Source of the DNA: an uncultured Oscillospiraceae bacterium | Lineage (GTDB): Bacteria > Bacillota > Clostridia > Oscillospirales > Oscillospiraceae | NCBI GenBank assembly: GCA_904419145.1 | Contig: CAJFQQ010000010.1 | Location: 1 to 60,812 of the forward strand | Direction of reading: 5' to 3' | Length of the DNA stretch: 60,812 nt | Part shown: positions 16,687 to 24,130 of the stretch, in pieces | How the letters are laid out: each line of letters starts with the position of its first letter | How positions within the stretch are numbered: position 1 is the first letter of the stretch | Notes under the pieces: model-generated | Database searches by the model: none | Told to the model about the DNA's origin: nothing | Seen by the model: only the letters and a program-made list of their open reading frames with translations | Made by a program: the position numbers and the translations under genes

Positions 16687-17810
16687 TCTACTTTGATGCG
16701 GCTGCCACGACATTTCAAAAACCACCCTCTGTACGGCAGGCGGTCCTCCGGGCGATGGAGACCATGAGCTCTCCGGGGCGGGGCAACTATCAGAGCGCCG
16801 CCCTGGCTGCTGAAATGCTCTATACCTGTCGGGAAGAACTCAGCGCACTGTTTGGCGTGGAGAACCCGGAAAACGTGGTGTTCACCTCCAACGCCACCCA
16901 TGCATTGAATCTCGCCATCCACTCCCTGGTGCCTGCCGGGGGACGGGTGGTGATCTCAGGATATGAACACAACGCGGTCACTCGACCCCTCCATGCCATC
17001 CCCAATCTGCAGATCCATGTGGTGAACACGGCTCTGTTCGATCAGGAGGCTATGCTGCGGGGATTCCGAGATCTCATAACGGAGGATACGGATGCGGTGA
17101 TCTGTACCCATGTCTCCAATGTGTTTGGATATATTCTGCCCATTGGGGAGATTGCTGGGATCTGCCGGCAGCGGGGGGTTCCGCTGATCGTGGATGCCTC
17201 CCAGTCCGCCGGGTCCATTCCCATCCACATGGGGGAGCTGGGAGCTGCGTTCATTGCCATGCCGGGGCACAAGGGGCTCTATGGTCCCCAGGGCACCGGC
17301 GTTTTGCTCTGCGGCGAGGAGGGAAAGCCGCTGCTCTATGGCGGCACCGGAAGCAATTCCAGAGAGCAGGCCATGCCGGACTTCCTGCCGGACCGGATGG
17401 AGGCAGGGACGCACAATATGCCTGGCATCGCCGGACTTTTGGCCGGTGTCCGGTTTGTCCGGCGCCTGGGCGTGGGAGCCATCCGCCGCCATGGCTTCCA
17501 GTTGAAGGAGCAGCTGCGCCAGGGACTTGAGGGGGATGGCCGCTTCCATGTCTATGCCTCCGCCGACGACGGCGTTCAGGCGGGCGTCCTGTCTCTGGCG
17601 CCTAGGGATACAGACTGCGAGACTCTCTGCCAGACCATGGCCGAGGCGGGCTTTGCCCTGCGGGGCGGATTCCACTGCGCGCCCTTTGCCCATCAGACAG
17701 TGGGAACCATTCTGTCGGGGACGGTTCGGTTTTCTGTATCTGCCTTTAACACCAATGAGGAAGTAGAGAGCTTCCTGCAGGCGCTGCGGAAACAAAAAAT
17801 TTACAAATAG
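16683..17810 (+). CDS. Class V aminotransferase / cysteine desulfurase family protein
   Basis: This is a 375-residue PLP enzyme with DAAATT at residues 5-10, SGYEHNAV, VDASQSAGSIP and the PLP lysine K197 in MPGHKGLYGPQGTG. The late loop LRGGFHCAPFAHQT carries the Cys expected to hold the persulfide or selenide. It resembles the cysteine desulfurase subgroup found with DUF3343 (the EF2568 type associated with selenium-dependent molybdenum hydroxylases). It is not an IscS, since no IscU is near. ATG 16683 overlaps the DUF3343 stop; upstream codons of the longer frame lie inside that gene. Confidence 0.85.
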   Translation: MIYFDAAATTFQKPPSVRQAVLRAMETMSSPGRGNYQSAALAAEMLYTCREELSALFGVENPENVVFTSNATHALNLAIHSLVPAGGRVVISGYEHNAVTRPLHAIPNLQIHVVNTALFDQEAMLRGFRDLITEDTDAVICTHVSNVFGYILPIGEIAGICRQRGVPLIVDASQSAGSIPIHMGELGAAFIAMPGHKGLYGPQGTGVLLCGEEGKPLLYGGTGSNSREQAMPDFLPDRMEAGTHNMPGIAGLLAGVRFVRRLGVGAIRRHGFQLKEQLRQGLEGDGRFHVYASADDGVQAGVLSLAPRDTDCETLCQTMAEAGFALRGGFHCAPFAHQTVGTILSGTVRFSVSAFNTNEEVESFLQALRKQKIYK

Positions 17811-17834
17811 AGCGAAATTGCCCCTCCTTATTCC

Positions 17835-17863
17835 TTGCAATTTCCTGGTATTTATTATAAAAT
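17835..17863 (+). promoter_or_regulatory. SigmaA promoter of cdaA
   Basis: TTGCAA (17835-17840) and TAAAAT (17858-17863) are 17 bp apart, about 40 bases upstream of cdaA. Confidence 0.7.
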
Positions 17864-17902
17864 AAAGTACCTATGTGAGTTTGCATCAATGAGGAGCGCG
17901 CA

Positions 17903-18790
17903 ATGGAGATTTGGACGAATATTGTGGCGTTGTGCAATCAGTATCTGTTCAATATGCAGTTGGCAGATATCCTGGACATTGCAATTATCGCCTATCTGGT
18001 ATACCGGCTGTTGGGCTTGGTTCGAAGTACCAATTCCGAGAGAATTCTGAAGGGCGTCCTGATTGTCCTGCTGGCGCTGGGACTGTCTACGTTCTTTGAG
18101 CTGCGCAGCCTTGAATTCATCCTGAGGATGTTGATGGAGTGGGGCGTTCTGGCCCTGATTATCCTCTTCCAGCCTGAGATCCGCCGGATTTTGGAGCAGG
18201 TTGGCGGCAGCCGGTTCTCTTTTTTAAAGATCTTTAATAAGGAACAGCAGCTGGGTGATATCGAGCATGCCATCACTGTGACCGTGGAAGCCTGCGGCGA
18301 CATGAGCAAGAGCCGCACCGGCGCACTCATCGTGTTTGAGCGTAAAAACACCTTGGATGAGATCCTGCGCAGCGGTACCAAGCTGGATGCCGAGCCCAGC
18401 CCAGAGCTGCTGAAGAATATCTTTTTTGTCAAAGCGCCTATGCACGATGGTGCCCTTATCATGCGTGAAGGACGGGTCCTTGGGGCTGGTTGTATGCTCC
18501 CCCTGTCCCGGAACGTCAATTTGAGTCGGGACCTGGGCATGCGTCACCGGGCCGGCATCGGCATGAGCGAAAACTCCGACGCGGTGGTGGTACTGGTATC
18601 TGAGGAGACCGGCTCTATCTCTGTTGCGGTGGGCGGGATGCTGAAGCGGCATCTCACCACAGAGACGCTGCGGATGCTGCTGTATAATGAGCTTCTTCCC
18701 AAAGATGAGAAGAAAGAGGAGAAGCCGTCTTTGCTGCGGGATGTGCGCAACATCTTGAAACCGAAAAAGGATGATGACCGCCATGCGTGA
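17903..18790 (+). CDS. cdaA: Diadenylate cyclase CdaA
   Basis: CdaA makes the essential second messenger c-di-AMP from two ATP. The 295-residue protein has three N-terminal membrane helices (about 22-40, 50-64, 78-90), then the DAC domain with DGA at 182-184 and RHR at 214-216, the catalytic and ATP-binding motifs. GAGGAG lies 6 bases before ATG 17903. It is followed by cdaR, its regulator, with a short overlap. The usual third gene glmM is not next. Confidence 0.96.
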   Translation: MEIWTNIVALCNQYLFNMQLADILDIAIIAYLVYRLLGLVRSTNSERILKGVLIVLLALGLSTFFELRSLEFILRMLMEWGVLALIILFQPEIRRILEQVGGSRFSFLKIFNKEQQLGDIEHAITVTVEACGDMSKSRTGALIVFERKNTLDEILRSGTKLDAEPSPELLKNIFFVKAPMHDGALIMREGRVLGAGCMLPLSRNVNLSRDLGMRHRAGIGMSENSDAVVVLVSEETGSISVAVGGMLKRHLTTETLRMLLYNELLPKDEKKEEKPSLLRDVRNILKPKKDDDRHA

Positions 18791-20030
18791 ATTCTGGAAT
18801 AAGAAAACAGTTCGGATCATCCTATCTGTCCTGGTGGCGCTGGTGATCTGGTTCTATGTGGACAGCCAGGATGATACCCCGCGCATTGTGCGGGTCAACG
18901 ATGTGCCGATAGAGTTTATCGGGGAAGATGTGCTGATGGAACGGGGGCTGCTGGTTACCAGCGACATGGATATTACAGTGGATCTGGAATTGAGCAGCAG
19001 CAATCTGACAGTGATTAATAACCTGGAGCGAGGGAAGGAAAAGGGTGAGATCCGTCTGCGGGTAAATCTGGGCAATATCACCAGTACCGGCCCGAATACC
19101 TTGACATGGAATTTGATCCTGCCGGACAGCGTATATCCTGCAAGCGTCAATGTCAACTATGCAAGCGTCTATAGTATTACCGTAGATGTGGCGGAGCTCT
19201 ACAGCAAGTCTGTCCCCATTCGGGGCGAGCGGAGCGGTACCCCGGCTGAAGGGTATGTAGTAGGGGAAATGACTTATGACCAGGATTCCATTACGGTTTC
19301 CGGCGAACAGCTGGCAGTGGCCAACATCAGCCATGCCTTGGTGACTGTGGATGTCAGCGGCGCCACGGAGTCGTTCTCCATTGTGACGGAATTCCAACTG
19401 ATCGACTATAACGGCGATGTGATTGAAAACAGCACCTTCCGAACCAGCGTTGAGACGGTAGAGGTCAATGTTCCCATCCTGATGATCAAGGAACTGCCGT
19501 TGGTGGTTGATTTTATCGAGTCGCCGGGCTCTACACTGGACGATGTGACTGTGACAATTGATCCCCAAACCATTACGGTTTCCGGCGATAGCCGTAGCAT
19601 CGGGCGTTTGGACAATGTGACGCTGACAGAGATCAATTTGAGCAATTTGGCAGGGGATACCTCGTTCACTGTGCCCATTCCGGTCCCGTCAGGCTCTACA
19701 AGCGTGTCCGGCGAGACAGAGGCGACGATTACCATCCAATTTAAGGATACGGTGGCGACACAAACCTTTGAGACCACCAACATCTCTTATATCAATGAGC
19801 CGGAAGGCAGTACTGTAACGGTGGTATCCAATACACTGGAAGTTACTCTGCGGGGCAGTTCGGAGGAATTGGAAACCCTATCCGGCTATAACATCCGCGT
19901 GGTAGGAGATCTGACGGATATCAGCGCTGAAAGCGGCAGCTATACTGTCCCAGCCACTGTTTATGTAGATGGTGCGGAGGATGTGGGGGCTGTTGGCAGC
20001 TACCAGATTACCGTTCAGATCAGCAATTAG
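18783..20030 (+). CDS. cdaR: YbbR-domain protein CdaR
   Basis: CdaR is the extracytoplasmic partner that modulates CdaA. One N-terminal membrane helix (about 8-24) precedes four YbbR-like repeats of about 80-90 residues, visible as recurring xxITVSGEx/xITVSGDx and VxVPI patterns. It is about 415 residues from ATG 18783. In-frame ATGs at 18771 and 18774 also exist; I prefer 18783 because the earlier ones leave almost no space after AAAAAGG (18764-18770). It overlaps the cdaA end by 8 bases. Confidence 0.9.
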   Translation: MREFWNKKTVRIILSVLVALVIWFYVDSQDDTPRIVRVNDVPIEFIGEDVLMERGLLVTSDMDITVDLELSSSNLTVINNLERGKEKGEIRLRVNLGNITSTGPNTLTWNLILPDSVYPASVNVNYASVYSITVDVAELYSKSVPIRGERSGTPAEGYVVGEMTYDQDSITVSGEQLAVANISHALVTVDVSGATESFSIVTEFQLIDYNGDVIENSTFRTSVETVEVNVPILMIKELPLVVDFIESPGSTLDDVTVTIDPQTITVSGDSRSIGRLDNVTLTEINLSNLAGDTSFTVPIPVPSGSTSVSGETEATITIQFKDTVATQTFETTNISYINEPEGSTVTVVSNTLEVTLRGSSEELETLSGYNIRVVGDLTDISAESGSYTVPATVYVDGAEDVGAVGSYQITVQISN

Positions 20031-20047
20031 AGAGGTGCCCAGATAGT

Positions 20048-20455
20048 ATGACACAGACAGCAACCGTGGAACAGGTCCTGGGTGGAGGCCGTGTTCGAAT
20101 TGCCGTTGCACGGCAAAGCGCATGTGGCCATGACTGCGAAAATTGTGCCGGGTGCGGCGCGCAGGCGGGAACTGTTCGGGCTGTGGCGGAGGATCCATTG
20201 GGGGTCTGCGTTGGTGACCGGGTAGAGGTGGCCAGCGATAACAGGCGGATTATCGGCATTGCGGCGTTGGTCTACCTCCTTCCCTTTGCGGCGTTTTTTG
20301 TCGGGTATGCCTTGGGTTCCCTGACCGGCAATCCCTTACTCCATGCGTTGATAACGGTGGTTGTAACGGCTGCCGGATGCTTCCCGGCCGTCCTATGCGA
20401 CCGGCGTTCCCGCCGCCAGGGGGGTATCCGGTTTACAATTCAGAGAAAGCTGTAA
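20048..20455 (+). CDS. SoxR-reducing system RseC family protein
   Basis: This 135-residue protein has a Cys cluster C-G-H-D-C-E-N-C-A-G-C-G-A near residues 26-38 and two membrane helices (about 75-95 and 100-120). RseC-like proteins accompany Rnf/Nqr-type electron transfer complexes or act in SoxR reduction; here no rnf genes are adjacent, so it is an orphan in c-di-AMP context. ATG 20048 has AGAGGTGCC upstream and lies 17 bases after cdaR. Confidence 0.8.
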   Translation: MTQTATVEQVLGGGRVRIAVARQSACGHDCENCAGCGAQAGTVRAVAEDPLGVCVGDRVEVASDNRRIIGIAALVYLLPFAAFFVGYALGSLTGNPLLHALITVVVTAAGCFPAVLCDRRSRRQGGIRFTIQRKL

Positions 20456-20458
20456 TCA

Positions 20459-21349
20459 ATGTTTGGATATGTACGGGCTGCCCCGGATAAACTGACGGCA
20501 GAGGAGGAGCAGCGCTACCGCGCGCTCTACTGTGGTTTGTGCCACACCTTGGGCAGACGCTATGGGGCCGTAAGCCGCATGATCCTCAACTACGATTTTA
20601 CCTTCCTTGCGGCGTTGCTCTCCGGTGCAATCAAAACAGAGGAGCGCCGGTGTGTGGCAAGTCCGGTGAAAAAGCGGACAGTAGCCCGGGAAAATGAGGC
20701 ACTGGATCTGGCGGCAGATGTTAGTGTGATTTTAACCTATTGGAAGCTCCGCGACGGGGCAGCGGACAGCGGCGGCTTGTCCCGCCGGGGCTATGGGGCG
20801 GTGGCCCGGCTCTTGGGACGGGCTTACCGGGAGGCTGCGCGCCTCCATCCGGACTTCGATGCCGCAACCTGCCGGGAACTGGAGCGGCTTGCGACCCTGG
20901 AGGCAGAGCGATGTCCGTCTCTGGACAAGCCGGCCGATACCTTTGCAAGGCTGCTGGGAAGCGTGGCGGGAGAACTCCAGGACCCGATCCAGCAGCGGAT
21001 CATGGAGCAGCTTCTCTACCATCTGGGGCGGTGGATCTATTTGGTAGACGCACTGGATGATTTGAAGGAAGACGCGGAGAGCGGGAACTACAACCCGATT
21101 CTGCTGCGGTTTTCCCTGGATAATGGAACGTTAACCGGCCCGGCCCGCGAGGCGATGGTATCCACTTTGGATGCCTCCATCCGTCAGATGGCTGCGGCTT
21201 ATGAATTGTGGGACTTCGGTGTGTGGAGTCCGATTATCCGTTCAACGGTCTACCAGGGGCTGTATTGTGTAGGCAATGCAGTATTAGAAGGAACATTTCA
21301 TACTGCGGAGGGCAGGAGGGGCGCCCGCGGTAAGAAGGAGCAGGTATGA
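20459..21349 (+). CDS. DUF5685 family protein
   Basis: This 296-residue soluble protein opens with MFGYVRAAPDKLTAEEEQRYRALYCGLCHTLG, the family pattern with a CxxC pair, followed by a mostly helical body (YLVDALDDLKEDAESGNYNPILL). The family is common in Clostridia and is often encoded next to a J-domain gene, as here (ATGA overlap), but has no known function. The helical pattern with paired acidic residues recalls isoprenoid-type folds, which is only a resemblance. The ribosome site is weak. Confidence 0.8.
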   Translation: MFGYVRAAPDKLTAEEEQRYRALYCGLCHTLGRRYGAVSRMILNYDFTFLAALLSGAIKTEERRCVASPVKKRTVARENEALDLAADVSVILTYWKLRDGAADSGGLSRRGYGAVARLLGRAYREAARLHPDFDAATCRELERLATLEAERCPSLDKPADTFARLLGSVAGELQDPIQQRIMEQLLYHLGRWIYLVDALDDLKEDAESGNYNPILLRFSLDNGTLTGPAREAMVSTLDASIRQMAAAYELWDFGVWSPIIRSTVYQGLYCVGNAVLEGTFHTAEGRRGARGKKEQV

Positions 21350-21990
21350 ACGACCCTTACAAAATTCTCAATGTCCCCAGCACTGCCACCGACGAGGAGG
21401 TCAAGAAGGCCTACCGGGAGCTGGCACGAAAGTACCACCCGGACAACTACCATGACAGCCCGTTGGAGGATTTGGCCCAGGAGAAAATGAAGGAAATCAA
21501 CGAGGCATATGACACCATCATGAAGATGCGCGGCAGCGGACACGGTGCCGGCAGCAGCCCTTCCGGCGGAAGCTATAGCGGTTCCAGCGCATATGGCGGC
21601 TATGGAGCCTACGGTACCCAGGCGAATGCGCGGTTTCGGGAGGTTCGGGCGGCCATCTCCAGAGGAGATCTCCATACAGCGGAGCATCTGTTGTCGATCC
21701 TCTCCGATCACAATGGGGAGTGGTATTTTTTGAAAGGTGTCATCTGCCAGCGGCGAGGCTGGCTGGATGAGGCCCGGCGCAACTATGAGACCGCCTGTCA
21801 GCTTTCACCGGGGAATCCGGAATACCTCCAGGCCCTGGAGCGCTTATCCAGCGCAGGACAAGCCTATCGGCCGGAAGGATATGAAGTGTTTACCACTGGC
21901 TGCAGTGACAATATGTGCGGCAGGCTGGCCTGTGCCTACTGCCTGTGCAACGCGCTGGGCTGCGGCGGTGTGCGCTTTTTATGGTGTTGA
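21346..21990 (+). CDS. J-domain (DnaJ-like) protein with Cys-rich tail
   Basis: The 214-residue protein begins with a J domain (residues 1-65, HPD in KYHPDNYHDS) that would stimulate an Hsp70 ATPase. A Gly/Ser/Tyr-rich linker (about 66-90) leads to TPR-like helices (AAISRGDLHTAEHLL, then WYFLKGVICQRRGWLDEARRNYETA) and a tail with seven Cys in its last 29 residues. It may be a specialised co-chaperone tied to the DUF5685 protein upstream. The tail may bind metal or sit at a membrane. Confidence 0.85.
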   Translation: MNDPYKILNVPSTATDEEVKKAYRELARKYHPDNYHDSPLEDLAQEKMKEINEAYDTIMKMRGSGHGAGSSPSGGSYSGSSAYGGYGAYGTQANARFREVRAAISRGDLHTAEHLLSILSDHNGEWYFLKGVICQRRGWLDEARRNYETACQLSPGNPEYLQALERLSSAGQAYRPEGYEVFTTGCSDNMCGRLACAYCLCNALGCGGVRFLWC

Positions 21991-22013
21991 TGATCGCGTA
22001 AGGGAGGAATTAT

Positions 22014-22892
22014 ATGGTAAAGAGTATGACGGGCTATGGACGCGCCCGAGAGACACGCAATGGTCGAGATATCACGGTGGAAGTGCGCAGCGTGAATAAC
22101 CGTTATTTAGATTGCAGCGTAAAAATGCCGAGAGTGTACATCTTTGCCGAGGATGCGGTAAAATCCCTGGTTCAAGGGGCTGTGTCCCGGGGAAAAGTGG
22201 ACGTATTTATTACAATTGATACAAAAGAAGCCGAGGGAGCGATTGTTACCGTGAACGAGGCGCTGGCGGAGGGCTACCTCCGCGCCATCGAGCATCTGCA
22301 GCAGGCTTATGGGCTGGAGGGGGACCTGACGGCCTATCGCCTGGCCCGCTTCCCGGACGTCCTTGCTGTCACTAAGGCGGAGGAGGATCTGGAGGCTGTC
22401 AGTGCGGACATCTGCGCGGTACTCTCTCAGGCCCTGACGGCATACAATACCATGCGCTCCACAGAGGGGCAGAAGCTGGCGGAGGATATCCTTGGCCGGC
22501 TGGATACCATCGAAGCCCTGACTGCGGCGGTGGAGGCGCGATCCCCCCAGACTGTAGCAGAGTACCGGGAGAAGCTCCTTGCCCGGATGCAGGAGGTCCT
22601 GAACAGCACGACCATTGATGAGAGCCGGATTTTGACAGAGGCGGCGATTTTTGCGGACAAGGTGGCGGTGGACGAGGAGACGGTCCGCCTGCGCAGCCAC
22701 CTGTCCCAGCTGCGGGAGATGCTGCAGGGCAGTGAGCCGGTGGGACGGAAGCTGGACTTTCTGATTCAGGAGGTCAACCGGGAGGCCAACACCATCGGTT
22801 CCAAGTGCAATGATGTAGCTATTGCACGCAAGGTTGTGGACCTGAAGGCAGAGGTCGAGAAGATCCGGGAGCAGGTGCAGAATATTGAATGA
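22014..22892 (+). CDS. yicC: YicC family endoribonuclease
   Basis: This 292-residue protein has the YicC N-terminal signature [11 protein letters not shown]...[19 protein letters not shown] and the C-terminal DUF1732 part ([25 protein letters not shown]). YicC/YloC proteins are endoribonucleases acting on small RNAs. It opens the yicC-remA-gmk-rpoZ-priA cluster. GGGAGGAATTAT precedes ATG 22014. Confidence 0.94.
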   Translation: MVKSMTGYGRARETRNGRDITVEVRSVNNRYLDCSVKMPRVYIFAEDAVKSLVQGAVSRGKVDVFITIDTKEAEGAIVTVNEALAEGYLRAIEHLQQAYGLEGDLTAYRLARFPDVLAVTKAEEDLEAVSADICAVLSQALTAYNTMRSTEGQKLAEDILGRLDTIEALTAAVEARSPQTVAEYREKLLARMQEVLNSTTIDESRILTEAAIFADKVAVDEETVRLRSHLSQLREMLQGSEPVGRKLDFLIQEVNREANTIGSKCNDVAIARKVVDLKAEVEKIREQVQNIE

Positions 22893-23169
22893 GTCAGATA
22901 CTGTAAAACTTGTCAATATTGGGTATGGGAACCTGATTTCTACCCAGCGGCTGATTGCCGTAGTGAGTCCGGATTCTGCACCCATCAAACGTATGGTTTC
23001 GGAAGCCAGGGAACGTAGCATGCTCATTGACGCTACATTTGGCCGCAAGACCAAAACGGTGCTCATTATGGACAGCGACCATGTGGTGCTATCGGGACTG
23101 CCGATAGAGAAGCTTGCCCCGCGGCTGGGTGTGGAGCCAGCGGAGCTGGAGGAGGAAGAGAATGGTTAA
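22885..23169 (+). CDS. remA: RemA-like protein (DUF370)
   Basis: RemA is a small DNA-binding regulator that activates matrix and osmoprotection genes in Bacillus. The core [31 protein letters not shown]...[27 protein letters not shown] is unmistakable. I start it at TTG 22885 (94 residues), which overlaps the yicC end by 8 bases. GGAGCAGGTG lies upstream. A near ATG (22889) is out of frame. Confidence 0.9.
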   Translation: MNESDTVKLVNIGYGNLISTQRLIAVVSPDSAPIKRMVSEARERSMLIDATFGRKTKTVLIMDSDHVVLSGLPIEKLAPRLGVEPAELEEEENG

Positions 23170-23761
23170 GGGAAAGACATTTATTATTGCAGGCCCTTCC
23201 GGTGTCGGAAAGGGGACCATTATCAAAAAACTCTTCGAGAGCCGGGAGAACCTGTATTTCTCAGTATCTGCCACGACCCGAGCCCCCCGGCCGGGGGAGA
23301 TGGATGGTGTGGACTACCACTTTCTCAGCCGGGAGCGCTTCCTGGATTGGATTGACCGCAATGCCTTCCTGGAGCATGCGGAATTTGTGGGAAATCTCTA
23401 CGGGACCCCTAAAAAATACGTAGACGAGGCCATGGAGAGCGGCAAGGACGTGATTTTAGATATTGAGGTGCAGGGGGCTGAGCAGGTTCACCGCCAGCGT
23501 CCGGATGTGGTGCGCATCTTCATCGCGCCGCCCTCCTGGGAGGAGCTGGAGCGGCGCCTGGTGGGCCGCGGAACGGAGGACCCAGAAAAGGTCCGGGAGC
23601 GTCTGGCCCGCAGCCGGGAGGATATTCTCCTGGCGCGGTACTATGACTATCTTGTCATCAACAACGACCTGGATCAGGCGGTAGAGGAAATCCAGGCCAT
23701 TATTACCGCCGAGCACTGCCGGGCGCGGGAGCGCTATGACTCCGTGACCCGCCGCCTGTAA
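23162..23761 (+). CDS. gmk: Guanylate kinase
   Basis: Gmk phosphorylates GMP to GDP. The 199-residue protein has P-loop GPSGVGKGT at 11-19, [22 protein letters not shown] (GMP-binding) and [17 protein letters not shown] 23162 has GAGGAGGAAGAG upstream and overlaps the remA stop by 8 bases. Confidence 0.96.
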   Translation: MVKGKTFIIAGPSGVGKGTIIKKLFESRENLYFSVSATTRAPRPGEMDGVDYHFLSRERFLDWIDRNAFLEHAEFVGNLYGTPKKYVDEAMESGKDVILDIEVQGAEQVHRQRPDVVRIFIAPPSWEELERRLVGRGTEDPEKVRERLARSREDILLARYYDYLVINNDLDQAVEEIQAIITAEHCRARERYDSVTRRL

Positions 23762-23793
23762 AGGAACATCTGTTTATCATGTTATCATGCGGC

Positions 23794-23809
23794 AGCCGGA
23801 TATCCGGCT
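23794..23809. repeat. 16-bp perfect palindrome upstream of rpoZ
   Basis: AGCCGGATATCCGGCT is fully self-complementary and lies in the gap between gmk and rpoZ. It may form a small hairpin or be a protein-binding site; nothing else supports a role. Confidence 0.4.
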
Positions 23810-23850
23810 CCGCTGTCTGTATCATTGATTTGGAAAGGAAGTATGCCATT

Positions 23851-24072
23851 ATGATGCTCTATCCCGCTATGAACAAGCTTACCGCCAACGTGCCTAACCG
23901 CTATCTGCTGGTGAATGTGGTGGCCCGCCGTGCCCGTCAAATTGCCACTGAGGCTGAAGAGGAGGGCTATGAGCTGTATGAAAAGCCGGTAACGCTGGCA
24001 ATCCAGGAGGTGGCTGACGGCAAGATCAGCGTGGACGCCACGGATGTGGTGATCCGGGAAGAGAACCTCTGA
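23851..24072 (+). CDS. rpoZ: RNA polymerase omega subunit
   Basis: This 73-residue protein shows the omega signature NRYLLVNVVARRARQIATEAEEEG and the ending KPVTLAIQEVADGKI, and would fold on the beta-prime subunit. I choose ATG 23851, with AAAGGAAGT 9 bases upstream, rather than the earlier in-frame codon, because conserved sequence begins here. It follows gmk as in most Firmicutes. Confidence 0.92.
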   Translation: MMLYPAMNKLTANVPNRYLLVNVVARRARQIATEAEEEGYELYEKPVTLAIQEVADGKISVDATDVVIREENL

Positions 24073-24130
24073 TGCTGTCCCGGACCATCCCGGAAAACAC
24101 AGCGGCATATTCATCATGGGAGGTGGGGGA

